Shown: positions 44,123 through 55,861 of the stretch, piece after piece
Layout: every line of letters starts with the position of its first letter
Numbering within the stretch: position 1 is the stretch's first letter
From: Gracilaria gracilis
Taxonomy: Eukaryota; Rhodophyta; Florideophyceae; Gracilariales; Gracilariaceae
Assembly (NCBI GenBank): GCA_030374805.1
Contig: JARGSG010000045.1
Coordinates: forward strand, 1 to 64,000
Direction of reading: 5' to 3'
DNA length: 64,000 bases
Notes under the pieces: generated by a model
Databases searched by the model: none
Told to the model about the DNA's origin: nothing
What the model saw: only the letters and a program-made list of their open reading frames with translations
Program-made: the position numbers and the translations under genes

Positions 44123-44867
44123 TGGGTTGTCCACGTGTAGAGCCCTCGTGGGAGTGCGCAGCCCTAGATACAGTAGATAGTATATATGCTCGGGCGATCT
44201 CGCCCTGGAGCCACTAAGTAAAACTCACCTGAGTCGTATCTTCTTCTTGAAGTACGTGGTCTTCATCCCGAAGGCTGGGCCATGGTTGTTACTGCCTACG
44301 TAGGTTCACGACTCCTCTAAGGAGAGCAACCACGACTGGTCTCGGTACAATCACCCCTCAGGGTCCCTAAGGAAGTTCTTTACTACCAGTTTCTGGCTCG
44401 TTTCGCTAATTGCCCCAGTATCAGGTCGTATTTGCTGTCGTTCACCGAGGTACCGGATCTTTGTTTAGTTCATCGTTTTCCTGGTGCAGGTCTCGCTTCC
44501 GCCTCTGTATAGAGTTATATTTGGACACACGTGTATGTGTGTGTCGTTCCGCTATCGGCCCAGTCCCCGCCGTTGGCACGGGCCGTAGCTTCGCTCGTGT
44601 GGTTCTCCGTAGGAGCACTAAACCGTCTTACGGCACCCTTCGCTCCACTTCTGGACTCGTTCTCTCGTGACCCGTCGTCGGTTATTCCTCTCTAGGCCCA
44701 CCCTCTTCTTTACCTCTGCAGGTTATTCCAGTACCGTCTCCGGTTTTCATCCGGCTGCCACGCGGCACGCGCACGGGCAGAGGGCTCTACTTCTGAGTTC
44801 GCCCTTTTGTGGGAGCAGGACTCGGACACCCTGGTGGACACGTACCCTCTTTGGGGTTTGCTCTACA
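44123..44867 (+). repeat. Left LTR copy of the young chromovirus
   Basis: Matches 55117-55861 and ends in the same TCTACA. It covers the last 745 bp of the right LTR. Its left border touches the Harbinger-like transposase remnant. Confidence 0.85.
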
Positions 44868-47800
44868 TTCTGGTCTCCCGACTTAGAAGAGTCTAGTGGA
44901 CTAGAGCCTAAAAAGGAAGTTTAATTGAAGTAGTACTCATAAGAGTTCGAAACTAGAAGCTTGAAGTTGTTTCCCCGCTTGGGTTTGTTTCTGTCACTGA
45001 AATGGGATCCGGAAAACGGCCAAGTCCGTCCAAGGCCCGATCGGTCGGTTCTGGTTTACCCCCGCAAGAGCGGTCAGTTCCCGAACCGCTACCGGTGAAA
45101 GAGAAGAGCTCCGGGAGCCGGAAGCAACCGTCGAAGACGTCTGATGCCCCAGTGGCCGGGCCCGATTCCGTTCCTCTGGAAGGACCCTTATCCGCTGCTG
45201 CGGCAAGTGACGCAGTATTATCCGAATTGGATACTCAAGTTCGCCTGCTTGAGGCCCAGAGCGCGGTGAGAGCTAGCTCTCAAGCTGCACTCAAAAAGGA
45301 GGTCGAATCGCTTCGCGAGGAAGTGAAAGACGCTCAAATGAGAGATGTGTCGGGAGAAATCCAGCTCCTGAGACAGGAAATGAACTCAATTATGGAGTGC
45401 TTTGGTTCCCCACAGGGTTTCGTGGATGGCTATTATCGGACATTGGAAGAGTTCCGTGCCACAACGGATCGAATTCACGCCCGTCTGGGTACCCTCGAAG
45501 CCATTATTAGGATGGATGAAGAAGCAGAAGCCCCCCTACGGGAGAAGTCTGTTCCGAAAGATTTTGTTCATCACTCTGACAAGAAGAGCCATCGCAAGTC
45601 CTCAAAAGAGTTTCGCCACCACGTGGATTCGTCTGACTCTGACCCTGACTCTGACAGCTCGGACAGCTCGTCATCGTCGTCATCGTCCGCTGCCTCGGAA
45701 GGTAGTCGTCAACGACGTCGTCGACATTCTCAATCGTCCCGTTCAAGGGCCACGTTTACCTCTCAAGGTGCAATTCGTACCCAGGAGAAGGGAACTAAGT
45801 GTCCTGGTCTTAAGGAGTTGAAGCCTACGAATCCGCTTTATCGGAAGTTGTTATCGTACCGTTACTATCGGTTACAGAAGTCCGAAGGGAAGAGAACCTC
45901 TAAAAGTACCGAAAAGGTGAGGGCGCACATCCGTAAGCTCAGCGTGACACTCAAGAATCGCCAGTTTACAGGAGAAGACCCCATCCGGGTGCTGGATTTC
46001 TTCTCTAGGTTCGTTCATGAAGCCGATATTCTCGGAATGACGGAGGGACAGGCGTACGTTGCCCTCCCCTATTACCTGAAAGGTCAGGCTGAAGACCAGT
46101 TTAATTCCGTCCTTGGATCGTCAAAAGCCTCGGAAGGCGGCGTTACTTGTTGGCCCGAAGCGGTTCATTACCTCTTAAGGTCATACGCTACTGGTCATGC
46201 CATTCAGCAGGCTACGTCGGCCCTGAGGGAACTGAAACAACGTCCGGAAGAAACGGAAACGGCTTATTCAACGCGCCTGAATAAGGCTTTCCACCGCTGT
46301 GGTAATGTTCATCCGTCACAGGAGAGATGTGCGATGTTTGTCGATGGGTTAAATCCCGCGATTCGGGCACTTGTAGCCCGTTATCGGGAGGAGAATCGGA
46401 AGATAAACTATTTGGAATTGGTACAGTACGCCCAGGCTGAAGGGGATACGCTCCGAGCTCGGCGTCCCTCCAAGTCGAAGCCTCGTAAGGTACTGTTTGC
46501 CAACAATTCTGACTCTTCTCTGGCCCTTTCATATGCGAATGAAGCCAGTATGGACATGGATAATGTGCACCCCATAGGTAGTAATCCGAGTTCTGTCGGC
46601 ACTTCAATTGCCACCTCGGAATTGCCGTCAACCACGGTGCCGTCTACGGAGTGCGATCCGGCCCTGTATGGTCAGGACCGCCGAGTTCCGGCAGCATCGA
46701 TACCCTATGGAGGTCGCATGATAAGGACAACTCGCCCAGGATGGAGGGATAGCACCCAGCAGGGTCGTGTTATAGCACGTCCCACCGATGGTTCAATCGC
46801 AGTGATCTGCTACGAATGTTATGACTTTGGTCATATTTCACCGCAGTGCACGGTCCCGGCACGGGATAGGTTGAAAATCGTCACTCAGTTCGAGTCTCTG
46901 ACGCCCGAGGGACAGGCACGGGTCCCCAGAACATCCTATGAAGGCGCTAAGCATTCGTTGGCCCTTCAGAGAGCTGCTGGAACCATGCATGGTAAGCCTG
47001 CCTTCGCGCAGACTAACCTTCAGGCTCACCGTCGCGAACCGGTATACGGGAATCAGGTAGGTCCCGCGGAGGGAAATCGCCCGCATCAGGCGGTTCCGGC
47101 TCCGAAAAACTAAATATGGGAGTCTCCCCGACGGGAGGGGCGTCTTCCAAGTCGAAGCAGAAGACGCCCGAGGCGCCTCCGCTTCGCTCCCTGACTGTTA
47201 CGATCCTATCAAGGAAAATAGCAGCCACCGACGTGGATTCGGAACACTTTTGTGTTCTTTGTCGACCGTGGATACGGGCCCGTAATCCCCGTCTCTCGGA
47301 TAGAATCCTGGTTATGGCCAAGCGGAACTATAAAGTTTACGCCGATCTCGGCCTTTCAGAACATTTTATGGTTCGTCAGTTGTCGGTCCTAGATACAGGC
47401 GCCGCTCCTAACCTTATTCACAGGAAACTGATATCGTCTGCTCTTCAGGAACGTGTTCGTTACGGTCCATCAATGGATATTTCGGATGCCAACAACAAGC
47501 CGATTAGTACGGCTGGTTACGTTTCGCTCCTGGTGAGATTAGGAAGGCACCTCGTGAAGGTAGATTTCGTCGTTTGCGATTCGCTAGCCGCACCAGTTAT
47601 ACTGGGTTGTGATTTCTGTGACAGGTTTGTGGAAAATATCCGTCCTCGGAAGCGTACCGTGGAAATGGAAGACGGTTCAATAATTCCGATTGTCCGGAGA
47701 CCTCTGCGAGCCGCTACGCGGAAACACGTACCGCTCCCGGTTGCAAATCAGCCTACCAAAGGCACAATGGCATCAACGAAGTTGCACGTGCTCAAATCGG

Positions 47801-48085
47801 TGCAACTTCCGCCGGAGTCCCAGGTGTGGGTCGAAGTCGTCACCAAGCAGTTTGGTCTACACACAGTGCAGCCGTTACCGGCACTATATGAAGAGCGCCA
47901 GATTGCTTTGGCTAATGGAGTTGTAACGATTCAACTGGATGAAGCCTTTAAGGTCCTCGTTGCCAATCTTGGCAAAGCCAAACAGTGGTTAACAAAGAAC
48001 CAAGTAATTGGCACGGTACTACCGCACCCCGCTGCAGTGATACCCACGAAGATTCCGATTGGAACCGTGCTCGGTGTGTCTGACC

Positions 48086-48100
48086 CTAAGGAGGGGGAGG
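48086..48100 (+). other. Polypurine word inside pol (copy 1 of 3)
   Basis: CTAAGGAGGGGGAG, identical to the 14-base tract before the 3' LTR; a second internal copy lies at 51276-51290. Position inside coding sequence recalls central polypurine tracts, but a coding reason for the word is also possible. Confidence 0.5.
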
Positions 48101-51100
48101 AGGCCGCCAAATTCGCCGAATTACGGAATGAGTCACTTGAAGCCGATACGGATGATACCCAGAAGAACTCGGGTTCAGACTCCCCAGCACCTTTTGAGGT
48201 TAAGCCGTTGACACCTGGCACTGAACAGACGAACCCTGTTGAGGAGTTAATGAAGCTCAATTTGGAGCACGTACCGGAGTCCCATCGGGAGAAGCTACGC
48301 CATATGCTTCGCGAGTTTACGCCCATGTGGGATGGTACTCTCGGAACAATTGGAGTCACAGAACATTGCATAGATCTACTTCCGAACACTCGGCCCATTG
48401 CGCAACACCCTTACAGGGCAGGACCGAAGGCCCGAGAAGAGGAAAAAGCTCGAGTCGAGAAGATGCTCCGAGCCGGCGTTATTGAGCCCGCTCAATCCCC
48501 TTGGGCGTCACCAGTTGTTTTGGTACCGAAGCCAGATGGATCCTGGAGATTTTGTATCGATTACCGAAAGTTAAATGCGGTTACAGTGAAAGACGTATAC
48601 CCGATTCCCCGGATGGACGAATATATCGATTCTCTAGGGAGCGCGAAAGTGTTTACCACTTTAGATGCCAATTGGGGATACTGGAAAGTGCCCATAAGGG
48701 AAGAAGATAAGGATAAAACGGCCTTCGTGTGCCATCAAGGCCTGTATCGTTTTCGGAGAATGCCCTTTGGGTTAACGAATGCCCCCGCAACGTTTCAGCG
48801 AGCGGTTGATATCCTCCTGACTAGGTTCAAGTGGACCACTTGTTTGGTATACTTGGACGACGTCGTTGTCTTTTCCAATAACATGGAGGACCATCTCACC
48901 CATGTGCTGGAAGTTATGACCGTTTTACGGGACGCAGGGATCACCTTGAAGCTAAGAAGTGTGAGTTTTTCACCGAATCGGTTAAGTACCTTGGGCATAT
49001 TATTCGCCCAGGTAAGCTCTCAATTGACGAGGTGCGGGTAAAATCCTTGAAAGAGGCGAAACACCCAAGAACTCAAACTGAGCTTCGATCCTTCTTAGGC
49101 CTGTGTAACGTTTACCGTCGTTTCGTGCCGAACTTTTTGGATATCGCTTCGCCGTTGAACAAACTCCTGATGAAAGGAAGACTAGTGGAATTGGAACTCT
49201 TTGGCGATGCGGAAGCGTCCGCATTTGCGGCACTAATTAAAGCTGTAACGTCGCCACCAGTCTTGGCCCTGCCGAAACCCGGCTTACCCTACGAGGTGGA
49301 CACTGATGCGAGTGCGAACCAAGTTGGTTGTGCGTTGTTCCAGGTGGAAGAGTCTGGCAAACGTCACTCTATTGGGTATTGGTCGAGATCACTGAATGTG
49401 CACGAACGGAATTACTCCGTTTCGGAGAAGGAATGCCTTGCCGTTGTATGGGCTCTCGCAACGTTGAGACCATACTTGATGGGAACCCCACTTTCGGGTA
49501 CACACGGACCATTCTTGCCTACGCTGGCTCATGGAAAATTACCGAACCGTCGGGACGACTGATGAGATGGAGACTCCGACTCTCGGAATTTGACTTTGAA
49601 GTAGTGTACAAGAAAGGCTCCTTGAACTTGCAGGCAGACGCTCTATCCCGTTTGGGCACTGCAGCAGAAGCTGAACCCACCGAGGACACGGAAGAGATAC
49701 CATGTTTTATGGTTGGTGACCTCGATGAGGGGAAGACATAAATCTTATCGGATGATGTGTGTGGCGATATCCTCGCCACACAGACTGTAAAACCGGATAC
49801 CGGGACATTTGTACCGATTTCACCCGAGGAGATGATACGGGAACAGCAGATGGATCCCTTTTGTATACAGGTTAGGGCCCGTCTGAACGGTGGGTATAGG
49901 ATACCTTTCCAGGTGAATGACCAAGGCTACTTGGTGCGAACTGTTGAAACCAACCCACAAATGGTTGTACCTCACTCCTTACAGAGTCGCGTACTGCACT
50001 TGTCTCACTATGTGAAGTTGGAAGCCCACCCGGGAGGAAGGAAGCTTTATCTCACCTTAAGAAGAGACTTTTATTGGCCCGCAATGGCGTTCGATTGTTA
50101 TGCAGTCCGCCGCTCCTGTCAGGCTTGTGCCAAGAATGACGTTAAATTAAGAAAGTACTCGAAAGAGTTAACGTTGTTTCCCGCACGGGCACCGCTGGAG
50201 TTCGTGGCCATTGACATTCTTGGAAAATTGATTAAGACCTCTCGAGGGAATCAGTACCTACTGGTCATCACCGACAGGTTCTCTAAATTGGTTAGAACAG
50301 TGCCGCTCAAACGGATCACAGCAGCCGCTGTGGCTCAAGCGTTTGCTACCCACTGGGTCTTTGTGTATGGCCCACCGGTACAGTTACTTTCCGATAACGG
50401 CTCTCAATTCACCTCGAAGTTCTTCCAAGACGTGTGTAGGATCCTGGATATTAGGAATTTATTCACTACGACCTATCATCCCCAAGCGAACGGGCAAGTA
50501 GAGAGATTTAATCGAACCATCCTTGGTGCTTTGAGGTCCTATGTGGCAGACCATCCCAAGACGTGGGATCAGTTCACGGACGCTATCAAGTATGCGTACA
50601 ACACCCAGATTCATCGGGTAACGGGACTTTCACCATTTGAGCTGGTACTGTCGAGGAGACCACCTCCTCTAGCCATCGAGGCGCAGCCAACTCTAAATAT
50701 GTTCCCATCACCGGGCTCGTACCGCGATGCGTGGAAGAAATGGCTCACCAAGCTGGTACCGGCAGCACGTGCGTCTATGGACAGGGCTCAGCTCGCCTAC
50801 AAGCGCAACTTTGATAGCCGAATTCGGAGACCGTTACCTAACTTACAGGTAGGAGATTATGTGTTCCTCCGTAAGGAGTATTACAACCCGGAGAACGAAC
50901 GCCGCCACAAGTTATCGCCGATTGCGGATGGACCCTATAAGGTTATTTCCATGTCTGGAGACACCGTCGTGCTGGAAATTAATAACCAACACGAACGGAT
51001 ATCACGCGATCGCGTCTACAGGGCACCGAGCCCACTCCAAGAATTGGTAACGCTACCGGAAACCGGAACTGGAGTACCTGCCACAAAGGAAGGAACAGAA

Positions 51101-52866
51101 TCAAACAGGGACAGCGCGAACCGCCCGTCGATTCTCCCGCACCAGGAAAGGGGTTTATCGGAACTACCTGAGGTATCAGAGCTAGTCAAGGATAGCCCAC
51201 CCTCTCGAGCTACGCCTACGCACTCGACTCGAGTTCGACCCCCGGCTACGGTAATATCAGCTGCCGTATCGCACCCTAAGGAGGGGGAGGACTCACTTAA
51301 TCGCGCTCAGGCTGCTCCGGCATCTGCTGGATTGGCTGACGTGCTTGAGCTCTCAAAGAGACAGGAGCCCGGATCGGGAATATCGCCGCTAACGCACACG
51401 CGTGTGGGATCCTCGGTCGAGGCGAATGTCAGTAATGAAGACGAAGTTACCCCTATGGGGAAGACCACTGTTAGTGATGAGAACCCTCGTGGGCAAGGGT
51501 CCAAGTCCATGGCTACTCCTACGCCTCGCTCGCAAGAGGCGCAGAAGGCAAGACGCACCGAAAACACGGTCTCCGCCGACCCGTCAATGGGTCAGCGCGG
51601 CGATGAGCCCCATGGGAAGAACCTACAGTAGGTGTTTTGAAGCGGAGAAACCTTGTGGATAAGGTCGTGGAGCCTGGTTCAGGAAGGGAAGTTGATGGAA
51701 AGCATCGGAGAAGCCTTCTCAGGAGCACCGTGTGGCGCAGAAGCCCTCAGTAGGACGGCGCCGTGCACGGGAGATACCCACCCAGGGTGCAACGCCGCCG
51801 GATTGGCTGGCACTCTGCCACATGGAGTAGTGCAAACTGTTCCGATTGGTCGGCACTCGTCCAGTGCACGCGCACGCGACGCAATACAGCGCCGTGGCCC
51901 GGCCAATCCGCCGCCCTGCACAGGGAGTGTTCAAACGCAGTATCTCCGTCGAAACGGCTCTCCCGCGTCGAGAAGCAACTTCGCCTGGATCAGGACCGTC
52001 GTCCTTAGTTAAAGTTGATGCCCGCTGGGAAAAGAGGTTAGTTCACCGGACTCCGGAAGTGAAGAGCTTCCACCAGAAGCCACTTTCGTGGAGATTGGCA
52101 GCCGAAAACGGAAGTTAGCCACTCCCCGTCGTGACGGTTAGCGCTCTCGTCAACGAGACACTGCCACCTCGCCGAAGCCGGAAACCCGTCGTTACTTGCG
52201 TGTACCCGTTCGGGTTACGTAGGGAAGCAAAGCCCAATGTCGGGAACAACCAAAGGAACCGAAGACGTCGGGGTATACCCACAGGAATTCGTGGTCGATC
52301 GTATCGTGAAGCACGATGTTGCCCAGGACGGGAAAGTAATCTATCGCGTCCGTTGGTACGGCTATCCCCCAGAGCAGGACACTTGGGAGCCAATTGAGCA
52401 CCTTCCGAGGTCCAAGATCATCGCTTATCACCGAAGAACCCGGTCCGCATTACCCCCAACTCTGGATAATGCCCAAGTGGGATAGAACTGTCACCAACAT
52501 GTGGTAAATATGGTGTGCCGCTACGCGGTAGGTTGCGAGGAGCTCTAAGAAGAGAAGACGAAGACACCCACAAGGTTGGTCTTATGTACAGTATGAACAA
52601 AGAAAGAACGCACCGAATTGTCGGTTCACCGCCGTATAACGGAACTAAGAAGCAAGAAGTAATGAAGTATCTAGAAAGATGTTGCCACGAATGGAAATGA
52701 AGTACATGCTGGTTAGGAAATAAAAAAGGAAAAGGAAGGAAGTATGAAAGAAGCTCGAACACGAGAAAGATCCTACAGAAGGAGAGAAGTAATGCCAAGC
52801 TGTGGCCTAATTGGGTTTATCGTATCTGAGCGACAGAACTACACACCCTCAGGCACCCGGCCCAGA

Positions 52867-54783
52867 CTACTGGTGACCAGTGTTGGTTCCGGGAGCCGGC
52901 GTCGCAAGACCCCAACCCGCGGGAGCCTGAGTGCCCTCCGCAGGAACCTGTGCCGCGTCAGCGCCCGTACTCAAAACACCCACAAGGGGAATGTCGTCGT
53001 CCACCACCTCGCCATCACCATGGTCCAAGGAGGGATCGACCCAATCCGCTGGAGGCCCATAGTCGTCGGAAAACACGAACCCAGTCGGGTGTCCAATCGG
53101 CATAGCCCTAGGGGCCTGCACCATCGCTCTAGCATGAGCCTCGGAGATCATTTGCTGTGTCCACGGATCGTAGTACGCGAAGGTCCCCGAGCGGGTGGAT
53201 ATTCTACCCGGTGATCGGTCGTTGCCGCGAGGGCCACCTTCTGGCTGCCAGTGCACCGGAATCCGGTCCCAATCGACGGCCTCGATGAAGCGTAGGAGCA
53301 GATGAACCTCTTCTTGGTTGGATTCGGACCCCAAGGGTATAGACAGATCCTGTCGCCGGATCATCCATCGGAGCATCGGAGGGAGATACCAGAGACGGTA
53401 ATGATCGTACGTATCCCAGAGGAGATGTACCGCCACGCGGGCAGCCCACTCCGCCGCGAAGAGCGTCCAGTACCCAGAGCGGGGATCGTTCAACATTCTA
53501 CATCCTACATAGTAGAGGCACGGAGGAAGTTCGGCGTAGCACCCACGCGGGACCTCGACATTCGACCACCAGCTGGGAAGAGCAGCGTATCGCCCCTGCA
53601 GGGAGTTATAGCGCAATCGCTCAGCCTCCAAGTGTGGATATGGAATCAGGAACCCTCGACGGGACCGCAAGCTTCGCTCAAGCCGAACACGGCTCTCAAA
53701 ACTCCACAAGAAGTCGTTGGATGATCGCCGAAAGTATCGGAATTCTGCCCGAAGAAGGGGACGACTCCAGAGAAGCAAACCCTCGACCACGTTCGGTACT
53801 TCAGCCCTATGGGGAGATTCGTTGAACTCCGCTAACGCGTACCCGTAGGACCTCTCGCCGAAAGTTCGGAAATGTGACACGTCAAAGTCGAACCGCAACG
53901 GTACCAAGTGCTCCGATCGAACACGGCTAGCTCCTTCATAGGCAGCACGAGCCCACAGTGCCCTAGTACGACTAAGGGAATCACTGCCAGTACAGAACAG
54001 GTGCAGGGGATCGATCGCCACACGGAGACGCCAGCTTCTGGACCGAACTATTTCGCGATGGAGCCCACCTGGGAGGTAACCGTTCTCAGCATACGAGTCA
54101 ATAAGAGCCTCGTCGGCTACGGCCGTCGGATGGAACCACGGTACACGGCAATACACATCGCCATGTTGCCTGGGCCGTCTGAAACGGAGACTTTCCAAGC
54201 TGATCCAGCCCCTGGCATTGACCGTTAACGGCATCGCTTGCTCGGAGTTCCACGCCGCTGCATCGATATCGGGAGCCTGAGGAGGCGCTGCGGGATCGTA
54301 ATCTTGCGAGGATTGTCCAGGTTGAGCGCCCTGTTGGGAGAAGTAGCCAGGAGGCTGGTAACCAGATGGATGGTACTGGGGCTGTGCGTGAGAGCCCCCT
54401 TGGGGGAGAGGCATCGAGTTAAACCCGCCGAAGTATCCGGACGAGCCTGCCATTGGGTAAGGAGACTGTTGATACCCCGAGGGTTGATGGGATGGCACCA
54501 TAGCTTGAGACGGATGGTACTGAGATGACGCCTGCGGAGGAAGTTGTTGAAAGCCTAAGTAGGGAAAGTGCTCGAAGGGAGCAGCACCCGACGAAGCCGC
54601 CTGTGAGGCACTTGAGGAAGCGTTCCCCGCAAACGGGTTAGTAGCGAACGGGTTCATGCCTGCTATAGGAGAGAAGGTTGGAGATGACGGTTGTTGCCGC
54701 AAAGTCGGAGGAGAGTGATGTTGTGTACCACGCGTTGGGTCAGGAAGCTGTGAACGTGTTGCCGAAGTTTCGGAGTCCGCCAT
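52867..54783 (-). CDS. Antisense open frame of the chromovirus, unknown protein
   Basis: A 638-residue frame on the strand opposite to gag-pol, between the chromodomain and the 3' LTR. Residues 1-175 are Pro/Gln/Ser/Tyr-rich, with repeats of the kind YHPSGYQPPGYF and HQPSGYQQSPYP. Residues 180-560 look globular, rich in Arg, Trp and Tyr (RGWISLESLRFRRP, WSRPLLRAEFRYFRR, PSWWSNVEVPRG, YWTLFAAEWAARVAVHLLWD). The end is low complexity again. I know no family for it. Antisense frames in this place are known from some plant Ty3/gypsy elements, where their role is mostly unclear. The start codon at 54783 lies about 80 bp inside the 3' LTR border, so a promoter in the LTR could serve it (inference). 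Confidence 0.6.
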   Translation of the reverse strand: MADSETSATRSQLPDPTRGTQHHSPPTLRQQPSSPTFSPIAGMNPFATNPFAGNASSSASQAASSGAAPFEHFPYLGFQQLPPQASSQYHPSQAMVPSHQPSGYQQSPYPMAGSSGYFGGFNSMPLPQGGSHAQPQYHPSGYQPPGYFSQQGAQPGQSSQDYDPAAPPQAPDIDAAAWNSEQAMPLTVNARGWISLESLRFRRPRQHGDVYCRVPWFHPTAVADEALIDSYAENGYLPGGLHREIVRSRSWRLRVAIDPLHLFCTGSDSLSRTRALWARAAYEGASRVRSEHLVPLRFDFDVSHFRTFGERSYGYALAEFNESPHRAEVPNVVEGLLLWSRPLLRAEFRYFRRSSNDFLWSFESRVRLERSLRSRRGFLIPYPHLEAERLRYNSLQGRYAALPSWWSNVEVPRGCYAELPPCLYYVGCRMLNDPRSGYWTLFAAEWAARVAVHLLWDTYDHYRLWYLPPMLRWMIRRQDLSIPLGSESNQEEVHLLLRFIEAVDWDRIPVHWQPEGGPRGNDRSPGRISTRSGTFAYYDPWTQQMISEAHARAMVQAPRAMPIGHPTGFVFSDDYGPPADWVDPSLDHGDGEVVDDDIPLVGVLSTGADAAQVPAEGTQAPAGWGLATPAPGTNTGHQ

Positions 54784-54849
54784 TCTGAAGATCAGTATTT
54801 ACGTACCGGTCGCCGGCGCCTTCCCGCAGACCAAAGCGCGAACCCTTGG

Positions 54850-54864
54850 CTAAGGAGGGGGAGA
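54850..54864 (+). promoter_or_regulatory. Polypurine tract of the chromovirus
   Basis: CTAAGGAGGGGGAGA directly before TGTGGAGC, the start of the right LTR. It primes plus-strand synthesis in LTR elements. Confidence 0.7.
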
Positions 54865-55861
54865 TGTGGAGCAATGGCAATCCGATTTCGGCACGATGAA
54901 GTTTCTCATAACGGAGCTCTACCCATTGGGCACTGACGTGTCAGACTATGAATATGGACCCCGTTTCGGGTGGATTTGGAAATATTATTGGAACGTACCT
55001 TGTTAGGTGAATATGGGATAGAACCTATGAAATAGGTGTACAGTAGGGCTTTGTGGCATATTTGTCCAAATATTTGGCGTCACACCCGCTGGGTCGATAC
55101 TTTGGCACCCTGACACTGGGTTGTCCACGTGTAGAGCCCCCGTGGGAGTGCGCAGCCCTAGATACAGTAGATAGTATATATGCTTCGGCGCTCTCGCCCT
55201 GGAGCTACTAAGTAAAACTCACCTGAGTCGTATCTTCTTCTTGAAGTACGTGGTCTTCATCCCGAAGGCTGGGCCATGGTTGTTACTGCCTACGTAGGTT
55301 CACGACTCCTCTAAAGAGAGTAACCACGACTGGTCTCGGTAAAATCACCCCTCAGGGTCCCTAAGGAAGTTCTTTACTACCAGTTTCTGGCTCGTTTTGC
55401 TAATTGCCCCAGTATCAGGTCGTATTTGCTGTCGTTCACCGAGGTACCGGATCTTTGTTTAGTTCATCGTTTTCCTGGTGCAGGTCTCGCTTCCGCCTCT
55501 GTATAGAGTTATATTTGGACACACGTGTGTGTGTGTCTCGTTCCGCTATCGGCCCAGTCCCCGCCGTTGGCACGGGCCGTAGCTTCGAACGTGTGGTTCT
55601 CCGTAGGAGCACTACACCGTCTTACGGCACCCTTCGCTCCACTTCTGGACTCGTTCTCTCGTGACCCGTCGTCGGTTATTCCTCTCTAGGCCCACCCTCT
55701 TCTTTACCTCTGCAGGTTATTCCAGTACCGTCTCCGGTTTACACCCGGCTGCCACGCGGCACGCGCACGGGCAGAGGGCTCTACTTCTGAGTTCGCCCTT
55801 TTGTGGGAGCAGGACTCGGACACCCTGGTGGACACGTACCCTCTTTGGGGTTTGCTCTACA
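54865..55861 (+). repeat. Right LTR of the young chromovirus
   Basis: 997 bp, bounded TGT...ACA and preceded by the polypurine tract. The last 745 bp are repeated at 44123-44867. Open frames within it (such as 55404-55664) occur in both LTRs and are not genes. Confidence 0.8.

Larger units (their letters stand above)
44123..55861 (+). mobile_element. Ty3/gypsy chromovirus, young copy
   Basis: Parts in order: left LTR copy (to 44867), a PBS-like TGGTCTCCCGAC just after it, gag (about 45.0-47.1 kb) with a Ser/Asp-rich stretch and a CCHC knuckle (CYECYDFGHISPQC), protease (VLDTGAAPN, about 47.4 kb), reverse transcriptase (YLDD, about 48.8 kb), RNase H (about 49.3 kb), integrase with an HHCC finger and DDE core (about 50.0-50.7 kb), a chromodomain (VRWYGYPPEQDTWEP, about 52.3 kb), an antisense open frame (52867-54783), a polypurine tract and the right LTR. 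Order RT-RNaseH-integrase-chromodomain is diagnostic of chromoviruses. The LTR copies differ at about 16 of 745 positions by eye, so the insertion is young. A few breaks (about three) are present; it is treated as a fossil. Confidence 0.9.

Noticed and set aside
44410-44924. Open frames of 85-86 residues in the left LTR
   Set aside because: The same frames recur at 55404-55990 because both lie in LTR copies of one element; there is no protein motif.
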